Shown here piece after piece: positions 53,946 through 62,668 of a DNA stretch of 64,000 nucleotides. Source of the stretch: Geodermatophilus nigrescens. GTDB lineage: Bacteria; Actinomycetota; Actinomycetes; Mycobacteriales; Geodermatophilaceae. Location: contig NZ_FQVX01000001.1 in NCBI RefSeq assembly GCF_900129495.1, forward strand, positions 1,426,001 through 1,490,000, given 5' to 3'. Each line of letters opens with the position of its first letter. Positions within the stretch are counted from its first letter, which is position 1. Below the pieces are notes generated by a model. The model did not search any database. It saw only the letters and a list, made by a program, of their open reading frames with translations, and was not told the origin of the DNA. A program made the position numbers and the translations under genes.

Positions 53946-55036
53946 GCAGGCGGTTCGTCGTCGAGGCCGACGGCGGCTCGCGGGGCAACCCCGGGCCGGC
54001 CGGCTACGGCGCCCTGGTGCGCGACGCCGACACCGGGCGGGTGCTCGCCGAGCGAGCGGCGTCGGTCGGTCGGGCGACCAACAACGTGGCCGAGTACGGC
54101 GGGCTGGTGGCCGGGCTGCAGGCGGCGCTCGACCTGGACGCGAGCGCCGACGTCGAGGTCCGGATGGACTCCAAGCTCGTCGTCGAGCAGATGTCGGGGC
54201 GCTGGAAGATCAAGCACCCCGACATGCAGAAGCTGGCCGTGCAGGCCCGCGAGATCGCCCGGCGGCTGGGCAGCGTCCGCTACACCTGGGTGCCGCGCGC
54301 GCAGAACGGCGCCGCCGACGCCCTGGCCAACAGCGCGATGGACGGCCGGCCCGTGCACCGCGACCTCGCCGCCGAGCCGACCGTGGTCGAGGACGACGTC
54401 CAGCCGGCCGCCGAGCCCGCGCCGCCGGTCACCACGGTGACGCACCTGCTGCGGCACGGGCGCACCGAGCACACCCCCGAGCGCCGCTACAGCGGCCGCA
54501 ACGACCTGCCCCTGTCGGCCACCGGGCGCGCGGAGGCCGAGGCGGCCGCCGTCCGGGCGAAGGAGCTCGGCATCGAGGTCGTCGTCGCCTCGCCGCTGCG
54601 CCGGACGCGGGAGACCGCCGAGGTCGTGGCCGGCGCGCTCGGCCTGCCGGTGGACCTCGACGACGACCTGGTCGAGCTCGACTTCGGCGACCTCGAGGGG
54701 CTGACCGGCGCCGAGGCGCAGCAGCGGCACCCGCTGGCCGCGCGCCGGTTCATGTCCGACGTGACGGTGGCCGCGCCGGGCGGCGAGTCGGTGGCCGACG
54801 TGTCGCGGCGGGTGGCCCGGGCGCGGGCGCGGCTGCTCGAGCGGCACGCCGGGAAGACGGTGCTGCTGGTCAGCCACGTCACGCCGATCAAGCTGATGCT
54901 CGCCGCGGGCCTCGGCGTCGGCGACGAGGTGGTGCACCGGGTGTTCCTCGAGGCGGCGTCGCTGTCGACGGTCGCGTGGAGCTCCGACGGCCGCACCTCG
55001 GTCCGCGTCGTCAACGACACGGCGCACCTGCGGTGA
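53942..55036 (+). CDS. bifunctional RNase HI/histidine phosphatase
   Basis: A 364-residue fusion of an RNase HI domain (about 1-130; EADGGSRGNPG, the NNVAEY glutamate, and MDSKLVVEQM) with a histidine phosphatase/phosphoglycerate mutase-like domain (about 165-364; LLRHGRTEHT, LRRTRETAE, SHVTPIK). It is the Rv2228c type: RNA-DNA hybrid cleavage plus an alpha-ribazole phosphatase-like or acid phosphatase activity. The RNase HI Asp-Glu-Asp set is present. Confidence 0.93.
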   Translation: MSRRFVVEADGGSRGNPGPAGYGALVRDADTGRVLAERAASVGRATNNVAEYGGLVAGLQAALDLDASADVEVRMDSKLVVEQMSGRWKIKHPDMQKLAVQAREIARRLGSVRYTWVPRAQNGAADALANSAMDGRPVHRDLAAEPTVVEDDVQPAAEPAPPVTTVTHLLRHGRTEHTPERRYSGRNDLPLSATGRAEAEAAAVRAKELGIEVVVASPLRRTRETAEVVAGALGLPVDLDDDLVELDFGDLEGLTGAEAQQRHPLAARRFMSDVTVAAPGGESVADVSRRVARARARLLERHAGKTVLLVSHVTPIKLMLAAGLGVGDEVVHRVFLEAASLSTVAWSSDGRTSVRVVNDTAHLR

Positions 55037-55040
55037 CACC

Positions 55041-55057
55041 GCGGTCCTCCGGACCGC
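55041..55057. terminator. short hairpin between convergent RNase HI and ABC importer genes
   Basis: GCGGTCC (55041-55047) pairs with GGACCGC (55051-55057) around TCC, five bases after one stop and 15 before the other. A compact bidirectional terminator. Confidence 0.6.
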
Positions 55058-55071
55058 ACCGCCGCCAGGAA

Positions 55072-55815
55072 CTACAGGCGCCCCGCGTCGATGACCCGGG
55101 CGAGGAACTGCCGCGTGCGCGGGTGCTCCGGCTCGCCGAGCACCTGCGCCGGCGGGCCGGACTCCAGCAGCACCCCGCCGTCGAGGAAGGCCACCGTGTC
55201 GGCCACCTGGCGGGCGAAGCCCATCTCGTGGGTGGCCATCACGATCGTCATGCCCTGACCGGCCACCTCGCGCACCAGCGCGAGCACCTCACCGACGAGC
55301 TCGGGGTCCAGCGCGCTGGTCACCTCGTCGAGCAGCAGCACCCGCGGGCGGACGGCGAGCGCGCGCACGATCGCCACCCGCTGCTGCTGGCCGCCCGACA
55401 GCCGGTCGGGGTACTCGGCGGCCTTGTCGGCCAGCCCGATCCGCGCCAGCAGGCCGCGCGCCTCCTCGACCGCCTCCGCCCGCGGCCGCCCGTGCACGGC
55501 GGTCGGCGCGAGCGTCACGTTGTCGAGCACCGACAGGTGGGGGAAGAGGTTGTAGGCCTGGAAGACGACGCCCATCCGCCGGCGCACCCGGTCGGCGTCG
55601 ACCCGCGGGTCGGTGACGTCCTCGCCGTCGAGCAGCACCTGGCCGTCGTCGACGGTCTCCAGCAGCGACGCGCAGCGCAGCAGCGTCGACTTGCCCGACC
55701 CCGACCCGCCGATGAGCGCCACCACCCGGTGCTCGTCGACGGCGAGGTCCACGCCGCGCAGCACGACGTTCGACCCGAACGCCTTCACGATGTTCCGCAG
55801 CTCGAGGACGCTCAC
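55072..55815 (-). CDS. polar amino acid ABC transporter ATPase (GlnQ-like)
   Basis: A 247-residue ATPase: Walker A GGSGSGKST (36-44), LSGGQQQRVAI signature and LLLDEVTSALDPELVGEVL Walker B, all characteristic of the GlnQ/HisP amino-acid subfamily. The GTG start overlaps the permease stop by GTGA. Last gene of a three-gene importer operon. Confidence 0.92.
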   Translation of the reverse strand: MSVLELRNIVKAFGSNVVLRGVDLAVDEHRVVALIGGSGSGKSTLLRCASLLETVDDGQVLLDGEDVTDPRVDADRVRRRMGVVFQAYNLFPHLSVLDNVTLAPTAVHGRPRAEAVEEARGLLARIGLADKAAEYPDRLSGGQQQRVAIVRALAVRPRVLLLDEVTSALDPELVGEVLALVREVAGQGMTIVMATHEMGFARQVADTVAFLDGGVLLESGPPAQVLGEPEHPRTRQFLARVIDAGRL

Positions 55816-56684
55816 AGCAGCGACCCGCTCTGCTGGCGGCGGCGCGCCCGCGCGGTGACGGCGTCGGCCAGCCGGGCCGACGGGACGGCGAGCAGCACGA
55901 ACAGCAGCCCGGCGACGACGTAGGGCGTGAAGTTGAAGGTCTGCCCGACCTGGATCTGCGCCGAGCGGACGGCGTCGATCGCGCCGAGCACGGAGATCAG
56001 GCCGACGTCCTTCTGCAGCGCGACGAAGTCGTTGAGCAGGGCCGGGGTGACCGTGCGCAGCGCCTGCGGCAGCACCACGATCCGCATCGTCTGGCGGTGG
56101 GTGAGCCCGAGGGAGCGGGCGGCGGCGCGCTGGCTGGGGTGCACCGACTCGATGCCGGCGCGGAACACCTCGGCCACGTAGGCGGAGTAGACGAGCACGA
56201 TCGCCGCCGTCCCGAGGACGAACGGCGACGTCGGCACGCCCTGCAGGCCGAGCGCGGGGAACCCGAAGCCGACCAGGTACAGCACGATGATCAGCGGGAT
56301 GCCGCGGAACAGGTCGACGTAGACCGTGGCGAGGATCCGCAGCGGCGCCCACGCCGGCCCGCGCAGGGTCCGCAGTGCGGCGGTGCCGAGCCCGACGAGG
56401 AGCACGAGCAGCCCGCCGACGACGAGCACCTGCAGGTTGACCAGCAGCCCCTCGGCGATCTCCGGCAGCGCGTCGAGCGCGGCCGACGGCGAGAAGAACG
56501 TGGCCTGCACCCGCGGCCAGCCCGGCGAGCGGGTGACCGCGAGGTAGGCGACGACGGCGAACAGCAGCGTCGAGGCCAGCGCGACCAGCGTCGAGCGCCG
56601 GGCCCGGCGGGTGCGCCAGGCCCGGCGCTCGAGCTCGAGCGCGCTCGGCGGGGGCAGCGCCCCGCCGGGGAGGACGGTGCTCAG
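55812..56684 (-). CDS. polar amino acid ABC transporter permease
   Basis: A 290-residue permease of the HisMQ type, with an EAA-like loop in RAAARSLGLTHRQTMRIVVLPQALR. Six or so membrane spans start at about residue 35. There is no ATG, GTG or TTG before the conserved part; the CTG at 56684 overlaps the TGA of the binding-protein gene (CTGA) and is the best candidate start, by re-initiation. A single permease implies a homodimeric channel. Confidence 0.88.
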   Translation of the reverse strand: MSTVLPGGALPPPSALELERRAWRTRRARRSTLVALASTLLFAVVAYLAVTRSPGWPRVQATFFSPSAALDALPEIAEGLLVNLQVLVVGGLLVLLVGLGTAALRTLRGPAWAPLRILATVYVDLFRGIPLIIVLYLVGFGFPALGLQGVPTSPFVLGTAAIVLVYSAYVAEVFRAGIESVHPSQRAAARSLGLTHRQTMRIVVLPQALRTVTPALLNDFVALQKDVGLISVLGAIDAVRSAQIQVGQTFNFTPYVVAGLLFVLLAVPSARLADAVTARARRRQQSGSLL

Positions 56685-57571
56685 GACAGGACGGGCGCGT
56701 CGGCGACGTCGGAGAGCCACTGCTGCTCGAGGTCGGCGAGCGTGCCGTCCTCGCGCAGGGCGTCGACGGCCTGGCTGACGCAGTCGGTGAGCGGGCTGTC
56801 CTTGGCGAGGAGCAGGCCGAACTGGTCGCCCTCGGCCGTGGAGCTCTCGCCCGAGTCCTCGATCTGGCCCACGATCACGCCGTTGTCGAGCTCGGCGGCG
56901 GTGATGTAGAAGGCCGTCGGCAGGTCGACGACGATCGCGTCCACCTGGCCGTTCTGCAGCGCGAGCTTGGCGTCGTCGTTGGTGTTGAACACGACCGGGT
57001 CGGACTCGGGGTCGATCACCGTGGTGAGGACGTCGAGGCTGGTGGTGGCCACCTGGGCGCCGAGGCGGAGGCCGCGCAGCTCGTCGAGGCTCGCCGCGCC
57101 GTCGGCCGCGGAGCCGGCGGTGGTGATGACGGCCTGGCTGACCGTGTAGTACGGCGAGGAGAAGTCGACGGCCTGCCGGCGCTCCTCGGTGATCGAGAAC
57201 TGGTTGATGTCGAAGTCGAAGGGCCGCGGGCCGGGCTGGATGGCGGCGTTGAACGGCACGCGGGTCCAGGTGACGTCGTCCTCGGCGTAGCCCAGCTGCT
57301 CGGCGACGGCGTAGGCGACGGCGGACTCGAAGCCCTCGCCGTTCTCCGGGGTGTCGTCGACCATCCACGGCTCGTAGGCGGGCTGGTCGGTGGCGATGGT
57401 CAGGGTGCCCGGCTCGAGGGTGTCGAGCTCGTCGGGCGTGCACGCGCCGGTGGTGGCCGAGCCGCCGCCGGAGGAGGCGCCGGCGTCGGTCGACTCCTCC
57501 TGCGGGGCGCAGGCCACGACTGCGAGGGTGGTGGCGGCGGCCAGGACGAGGGGGAGGGGGCGACGGCGCAT
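56681..57571 (-). CDS. polar amino acid ABC transporter substrate-binding lipoprotein
   Basis: A 296-residue family 3 binding protein. The lipobox is LAVVAC, and the sequence AYEPWMVDD, FDFDINQFSITEERRQAVDFS and DPVVFNTNDDAKLALQNGQVDAI are family-typical. It begins ATG at 57571 behind AAGGGA. First gene of the operon. The amino acid bound is not predictable; Asp/Glu/Gln/Arg types all share these features. Confidence 0.92.
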   Translation of the reverse strand: MRRRPLPLVLAAATTLAVVACAPQEESTDAGASSGGGSATTGACTPDELDTLEPGTLTIATDQPAYEPWMVDDTPENGEGFESAVAYAVAEQLGYAEDDVTWTRVPFNAAIQPGPRPFDFDINQFSITEERRQAVDFSSPYYTVSQAVITTAGSAADGAASLDELRGLRLGAQVATTSLDVLTTVIDPESDPVVFNTNDDAKLALQNGQVDAIVVDLPTAFYITAAELDNGVIVGQIEDSGESSTAEGDQFGLLLAKDSPLTDCVSQAVDALREDGTLADLEQQWLSDVADAPVLS

Positions 57572-57728
57572 GGGAGTCCCTTGGCTGAGGTCGGTGCGGC
57601 GCGGGAATCGTAGGTCCGGGGGCGGTGTGTCCGGCCTCACCTCGCTTGCTCAACCGACGAGTTGAGCACGGCGGCGCGGTCTGACCCCCAGCGGCTCCGC
57701 CGGGGAGCCGGGACGCAGGAGGTGCGCC

Positions 57729-58319
57729 ATGGGCGCGGTGGTGCTGTTCGCGGCGGTCTCGCTGGACGGGTTCGTCGGCCGCGACGACGACATGCCGGGG
57801 CCGCTGTTCGACTGGTACGGCAACGGGGACGTGGAGCTGACCTTCAGCGACCCCGCCCGGCCGTTCCGGGTGACCGCCCCGACGGCGGAGTTCCTGCGCG
57901 AGTTCGCCGGCCGGGTGGGCGTCATGGTCTGCGGCCGCCGGCTGTTCGACATCACCGACGGCTGGGGCGGCGTGCCGCCGAACGGCGAGCACGTCGTCGT
58001 CGTGACGCACCGGCCGGCCGACGACTGGCCGCACCGGGGCACCGCGCCCTTCACCTTCGCGCCGGACGTGCCGGCGGCGGTGGAGCGCGCCCGGGAGATC
58101 GCCGGCGATCGGGACGTCACGGTGACCGCCGGCGACGTCGGCGGGCAGGCGCTGCGGGCGGGCCTGGTCGACCGGGTGGTGCTGGCGCAGGTCCCGGTGG
58201 TGCTCGGCTCGGGCCGCCCCTACTTCGGCGCGGGCGGCCCGCCGGAGATCGCGTTCGAGGACCCGCGGGTGGTGCAGGGCAGCCGGGTGACCTTCCTGTC
58301 GTTCGACGTCCGGGGCTGA
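57729..58319 (+). CDS. RibD C-terminal/dihydrofolate reductase-fold protein
   Basis: A 196-residue protein of the stand-alone RibD_C family: [24 protein letters not shown] and [26 protein letters not shown]. Such proteins are NADPH-dependent reductases with mostly unknown substrates. It is divergent from the amino acid importer. Ribosome-binding site AGGAGG is adjacent to the ATG. Confidence 0.85.
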   Translation: MGAVVLFAAVSLDGFVGRDDDMPGPLFDWYGNGDVELTFSDPARPFRVTAPTAEFLREFAGRVGVMVCGRRLFDITDGWGGVPPNGEHVVVVTHRPADDWPHRGTAPFTFAPDVPAAVERAREIAGDRDVTVTAGDVGGQALRAGLVDRVVLAQVPVVLGSGRPYFGAGGPPEIAFEDPRVVQGSRVTFLSFDVRG

Positions 58320-58449
58320 CGACCGGCGCTGCCGTCCGACGGTGAGCGGGAAGCGGGCCGGGGCGGCCGGCGTTGTACCCGGCGCACCCCGGTCCGGCCT
58401 CCGACGGCGGGACGGGGACGATGAGCCCCCCGCATCTCCGAGGAGCCCC

Positions 58450-59481
58450 GTGACCGCGACCATCGCGCCCGCCACCCCCGCCGTCGCCGGCGACGAGCGC
58501 ACCCTGTCGCCCGCCGAGTACGAGACCTGGGCGGCCGAGGTCCGCCGGCTGGCCGACGAGCGCGGCGCGGTCGTGCTCGCGCACAACTACCAGGTGCCCG
58601 AGATCCAGGACGTCGCCCACTTCACCGGCGACTCGCTCTACCTCTCGCGGGTCGCGGCGCAGACCGACGCCCGCGAGATCGTCTTCTGCGGCGTCCACTT
58701 CATGGCCGAGACCGCGAAGATCCTCTCGCCGGACAAGACGGTGCTGCTGCCCGACCACGCGGCCGGCTGCTCGCTGGCCGACTCGATCACCGCCGAGCAG
58801 CTGCGCGAGTGGAAGGCCGAGCACCCGGGCGCCGTCGTGGTCAGCTACGTCAACACCACCGCCGCGGTGAAGGCCGAGACCGACATCTGCTGCACGTCGT
58901 CGAACGCCGCCGACGTCATTCGCTCGATCCCCGAGGACCGCGAGATCCTCTTCTGCCCCGACCAGTTCCTCGGCGCGCACGTCAAGCGCGTGACCGGGCG
59001 GGAGAACATCCACGTGTGGGCGGGGGAGTGCCACGTGCACGCGGGCATCAGCCCGGCCGACGTGCGCGCGCAGATCGCCGCGCACCCGGACGCGGAGATC
59101 CTCGTGCACCCCGAGTGCGGCTGCACCACCTCGGTGCTCGACCTGGTCAGCCACGGCGACCTGCCCGCCGACCGCACCCGCGTGCTGTCCACCGGGGGCA
59201 TGGTCGAGGCCGCGGCGCGGACCTCGTCGGGCCAGGTGCTGGTGGCCACCGAGGTCGGCATCCTGCACCAGCTGCGGGCGCTCAACAGCGGGACGGCGTT
59301 CATCCCGATGAACGAGCGCGCCGCCTGCCGCTACATGAAGATGATCACCCCGGCCAAGCTGCTGCACACGCTGCGCACCGGCGAGGGCGCGATCGACGTC
59401 GACCCGGAGACCGCCGCCCGCGCCCGCCGTGCCGTCGAGGCGATGGTCGCCATCGGCGAGCCCGGCCGCGGCGGCGAATGA
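58450..59481 (+). CDS. nadA: quinolinate synthase
   Basis: A 343-residue [4Fe-4S] quinolinate synthase condensing iminoaspartate with dihydroxyacetone phosphate. Cluster cysteines Cys107 (AAGCSLA), Cys194 (GECHVH) and Cys293 (AACRYM) have the right spacing. The N-terminal [14 protein letters not shown] is diagnostic. GTG start follows GAGGAG. No nadB or nadC is in the window, so it is separated from its pathway partners. Dispersed stem-loop copy C begins at its stop codon. Confidence 0.95.
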   Translation: MTATIAPATPAVAGDERTLSPAEYETWAAEVRRLADERGAVVLAHNYQVPEIQDVAHFTGDSLYLSRVAAQTDAREIVFCGVHFMAETAKILSPDKTVLLPDHAAGCSLADSITAEQLREWKAEHPGAVVVSYVNTTAAVKAETDICCTSSNAADVIRSIPEDREILFCPDQFLGAHVKRVTGRENIHVWAGECHVHAGISPADVRAQIAAHPDAEILVHPECGCTTSVLDLVSHGDLPADRTRVLSTGGMVEAAARTSSGQVLVATEVGILHQLRALNSGTAFIPMNERAACRYMKMITPAKLLHTLRTGEGAIDVDPETAARARRAVEAMVAIGEPGRGGE

Positions 59482-59539
59482 AGGACCACCCTTCCCCGCA
59501 CGCCTCGCAAGCTCGGCGCGGGACCCTGAAGGGCGGCCG
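59480..59539 (+). repeat. 60-bp dispersed stem-loop element, copy C
   Basis: Begins GAAGGACC inside the nadA stop codon and ends GGCCG, 60 bases like the others. The outer arms CCCTTC/GAAGGG and the inner CGCC/GGCG differ from copies A and B in both strands while staying paired. It ends five bases before the convergent permease stop. Confidence 0.85.
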
Positions 59540-59544
59540 TTCCA

Positions 59545-60780
59545 TCACCTGACCATGAGCCAGAGGGCGACGGTGGCCGCGAGCAGCGTCAGCGGCACCG
59601 TCGCCAGGCCGAGCGCGCCGAACCGCGCCGCCGACGGCGCCTCCGCCCCGAGGGCCCGGCGCCACAGCAGGTTGGCCAGCGACCCGGCGTAGGTGAGGTT
59701 CGGCCCCACGTTGACGCCGACCAGGACGGCGAGCACCGCACCCGGCCCCACGGCCGCGGCCACCGGCAGCAGCGCCAGCGTGGCCGGCAGGTTGTTGACG
59801 ACGTTGGCCAGCACCGCGGCGACGACGGCGACCGCGAGCAGCTCGGCCAGCCCCTCGCCGTCGGGCAGCAGCCGCGCCAGCCCCTGCTCGAGCCCGGCAC
59901 CCAGGACGGCCTGCACGACCACCGCGAGCCCGCAGACGAACAGCGCGAACGGCAGGTCGGCGGCGGTCACGACGTCGGCCGCCCGCAGCCGCCCGGCCCG
60001 CGCCAGCCGGACGGCGAGCACGGCGACCCCGGCCACGGCCGGCCACACCGGCGGCAGGCCCGCGAGCGAGGCGGCGCCGAAGCCGAGCGCGGTCAGCCCG
60101 ACCACCGCCAGGGCGGCCCGCGGCGCCGGCGGCACCTCGGCCACGGGCGCCGCGACGGGCACCGCGAGGTCGGCGCGGAACAGCCGCCGCAGCACCAGGT
60201 ACTCCACGGCGACCGCGGCTCCCCAGGGGCCGGCCATCAGCCCGGCGAAGGCGAGGAACGACAGCCCGCTCGCGGAGAACGCCAGCAGGTTGGTCAGGTT
60301 CGACACCGGCAGCAACAGCGACGCGGAGTTGGCCAGGTGCCCGGTGGCGACGGCGTGCGGGCGCGCCGGCAGCCCCATCCGGGCGGCGGTGGCCAGCACG
60401 ACCGGGGTGAGCAGGACGACCGTGGCGTCCAGGCTGAGCAGCGCCGTCACCCCGGCGGCGAGCAGCACGACCCGGCCGAGCAGCGCGCCGGCCGACCGCC
60501 CCGCCCGCCGGGCCGTCGCCGCGGCCGCCCAGGTGAACACGCCCTCCCGGTCGGCGAGGTCGGCGAGCACCAGCACGACGACGAGGAACGCCACGGTGGG
60601 CAGCACCCCGCGCACCGCCGTCTCGGCCGCGGCGAAGCCGACCGCGCCGACGGCCACCAGGTAGACCGCGCCCACCACGGCGACCGCCGCCGGAGGCACG
60701 CGGCGGGTGCCGGCCGTGGCCGCCGCGAGGGTCGCGGCCAGCACGACGCCGGCGGTGCCGAGCGCGACCGGGTCGGTCAC
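59545..60780 (-). CDS. ArsB/SLC13-like permease
   Basis: A 411-residue membrane protein with about ten transmembrane segments, resembling the ArsB/NhaD ion transporter superfamily: NLLAFSASGLSFLAFAGLM, and near the end NNLPATLALLPVAAAV and GVNVGPNLTYAGSLANLLWRR. It may extrude arsenite or another anion, but no arsR, arsC or arsA is nearby, so arsenic resistance is not supported by context. The GTG start is one base from the TauE-like gene's stop, so they form one operon. Confidence 0.8.
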   Translation of the reverse strand: MTDPVALGTAGVVLAATLAAATAGTRRVPPAAVAVVGAVYLVAVGAVGFAAAETAVRGVLPTVAFLVVVLVLADLADREGVFTWAAAATARRAGRSAGALLGRVVLLAAGVTALLSLDATVVLLTPVVLATAARMGLPARPHAVATGHLANSASLLLPVSNLTNLLAFSASGLSFLAFAGLMAGPWGAAVAVEYLVLRRLFRADLAVPVAAPVAEVPPAPRAALAVVGLTALGFGAASLAGLPPVWPAVAGVAVLAVRLARAGRLRAADVVTAADLPFALFVCGLAVVVQAVLGAGLEQGLARLLPDGEGLAELLAVAVVAAVLANVVNNLPATLALLPVAAAVGPGAVLAVLVGVNVGPNLTYAGSLANLLWRRALGAEAPSAARFGALGLATVPLTLLAATVALWLMVR

Positions 60781-60781
60781 C

Positions 60782-61534
60782 TCAGATGCGGGTGAACAGG
60801 TAGACCGAGACCGCGACGCCGAAGGCCACGATGAGCACCCGCAGCGGCGTCGCGGGGATGCGGCTGGCGATCCGCGCGCCGGCGAACCCGCCGACCAGGC
60901 TGGCCGGCGCCGCGACGGCGACCACCTCCCAGGCGATCGGCCCGAACAGCCCGAAGACGACGAGGGTGACCGTCGCCGTCACCGCCGACAGCGCCGACTT
61001 GAGCGCGTTGGCCAGCGCCAGCCGGTGCAGCGCCGTCCCGAGGACCCCGACCAGGATGACGCCGAGCGCCCCGCCGAAGTAGCCGCCGTAGACGGTGGCG
61101 AGGAACAGCGCGACGTAGAGCCACCACGGGTCGCGCACGGCGCCGTCGTCGCGGTCGCGCAGCCGGCGGGTGAGCAGCGGCTGCACCGCCAGCAGCAGGC
61201 TGGCGAGCAGCACGAGCACCGGCACGACGACGTCGAAGGCCTCGCTGGGCGTGGTCAGCAGCAGCACGCTGCCGGCCGTGCCGCCGAGCACCGCGACGAC
61301 GCCGAGGCGCACGAGCCGCCCGCGCTGGCCGGCGTACTCGCGGCGGAAGCCGAGCATCCCGCCGAGGTAGCCGGGCCACTGCGACACCGAGTTGGTCACG
61401 TTGGCCGCCACGGTGGGCAGGCCGAGCGCGACGAGGGTGGGGAAGAGGATCAGCGAGCCGCCGCCGGCGATCGAGTTGATGACGCCGGCGAGCAGGGAGA
61501 CCGCCGCGGCGATGACCAGGTCGGCGGCGGACAC
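60782..61534 (-). CDS. TauE/SafE family membrane protein
   Basis: A 250-residue permease with about eight membrane segments. The family opening VINSIAGGGSLILFPTLVALG and the second repeat GGYFGGALGVILVGVLG are clear. Members export or import sulfonates, sulfite or other organosulfur anions. It is upstream of the ArsB-like permease in the same operon, and divergent from the DoxX-like gene with 24 bases between starts. Confidence 0.87.
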   Translation of the reverse strand: MSAADLVIAAAVSLLAGVINSIAGGGSLILFPTLVALGLPTVAANVTNSVSQWPGYLGGMLGFRREYAGQRGRLVRLGVVAVLGGTAGSVLLLTTPSEAFDVVVPVLVLLASLLLAVQPLLTRRLRDRDDGAVRDPWWLYVALFLATVYGGYFGGALGVILVGVLGTALHRLALANALKSALSAVTATVTLVVFGLFGPIAWEVVAVAAPASLVGGFAGARIASRIPATPLRVLIVAFGVAVSVYLFTRI

Positions 61535-61558
61535 GGGGCGGGAGCCTACGGTGGCGCC

Positions 61559-61921
61559 ATGCGCCTCCCCGCCCCGGCGACCTGGCTGGCCGCCGCCCTC
61601 GGCGGATCCGGCGTGCTGCACCTGGTGCGGCCGCGGACCTACGAGTGGCTGGTGCCCCCGGAGCTCGGCGACGCCCGCTCCTGGGTGCTCGGCAGCGGGG
61701 TGGCCGAGGTGGCCACCGCGGCGCTCCTGGCCGCGCCGCCCACCCGCCGGGCCGGGGGCTGGGCCGCCGCCGGGCTGCTGGCGTCGTTCGTGCCGGCGCA
61801 CCTGCACCACCTCCGCATCGCGCGGGGGAGGCCGGCGCTGCTGGCCGCCGGGGTGCTGCGGCTGCCGCTGCAGGCGCCGATGATCGGCGCGGCGCTGCGG
61901 GTGGCCCGGGGCCGGGCGTGA
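61559..61921 (+). CDS. small DoxX-like membrane protein
   Basis: A 120-residue protein with three or four hydrophobic segments, beginning MRLPAPATWLAAALGGSGVLHLVRP, and matching the DoxX/MauE-like fold in its HLVRPRTYEWLVP and HHLRIARG segments. Function unknown. It overlaps the PIG-L gene by GTGA and is divergent from the TauE-like gene. Confidence 0.72.
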   Translation: MRLPAPATWLAAALGGSGVLHLVRPRTYEWLVPPELGDARSWVLGSGVAEVATAALLAAPPTRRAGGWAAAGLLASFVPAHLHHLRIARGRPALLAAGVLRLPLQAPMIGAALRVARGRA

Positions 61922-62637
61922 CCGAGCCCTTCCCCACGGACTGGGAGCGCGCGCTGGTCGTCGTCGCCCACCCCGACGACGTCGAGTACGGGAGCGCGGC
62001 CGCCGTCGCCGCGTGGACCGACGCCGGGCGGGACGTCCGGTACCTGCTGGCCACCCGCGGGGAGGCCGGCATCGCCGGGCTGCCGCCGGGGGAGGCGGGG
62101 CCGCTGCGCGAGCGGGAGCAGCGGGCGTCGGCGGCGGTGGTCGGCGTCTCGGAGGTCGAGTTCCTCGGGTTCCCCGACGGCCGGCTCGTCGAGGGGCTGG
62201 AGCTGCGCCGGTCGCTGGCCGCGGCGATCCGCCGGCACCGGCCGGAGCTGGTGGTGACGATGCACTTCGGCGAGACGTGGACGCCGCCGGGCGTGGCCCC
62301 GGCGTACTGGAACAGCGCCGACCACCGGGCGCTCGGCCGCTCTGTGATCGACGCGGTGGGCGACGCCGCCAACGAGTGGATCTTCCCCGAGCTCGCCGGG
62401 CAGGAGCCGTGGCGGGGCGTGCGCTGGGTCGCCGTCGCCACGCCGGTCGGGGCGACGCACGCCGTCGACGTCACCGACGTCGTCGACCGGGCGGTGGCCT
62501 CGCTGGCCGAGCACCGCCGCTACCTCGAGGCGCTGTCGGACGACCCGGTCGAGGAGCAGGCACGGCGACAGGTCGAGATGGCGACGCCGGAGGTGGACGG
62601 CCGGCGCAGGACCGGCTTCGCGCTGTACGCCGGCTGA
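61918..62637 (+). CDS. PIG-L/LmbE family N-acetylglucosaminide deacetylase
   Basis: A 239-residue zinc hydrolase. The metal motif AHPDDVEYG and the later DHRALGRSVIDAV histidine are those of PIG-L enzymes, such as MshB and the mycothiol-conjugate amidase Mca. In an actinobacterium mycothiol metabolism is a plausible role but many other sugar deacetylases share the fold. Overlaps the DoxX-like gene by four bases. Confidence 0.88.
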   Translation: MTEPFPTDWERALVVVAHPDDVEYGSAAAVAAWTDAGRDVRYLLATRGEAGIAGLPPGEAGPLREREQRASAAVVGVSEVEFLGFPDGRLVEGLELRRSLAAAIRRHRPELVVTMHFGETWTPPGVAPAYWNSADHRALGRSVIDAVGDAANEWIFPELAGQEPWRGVRWVAVATPVGATHAVDVTDVVDRAVASLAEHRRYLEALSDDPVEEQARRQVEMATPEVDGRRRTGFALYAG

Positions 62638-62668
62638 GCGCGCCGGCCGTCCACCCCTCAGGCGGGCG

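Noticed and set aside
50264-55039. 1591-codon minus-strand giant frame
   Set aside because: It is antisense to five genes with clear families (Nif3, DUF3311, MctP, zinc ribbon, RNase HI), and its translation is repetitive His/Arg/Asp text.
59545-60780. Arsenite resistance determinant
   Set aside because: Only the permease resembles ArsB; there is no arsR, arsC, arsA or arsenite methylase nearby.
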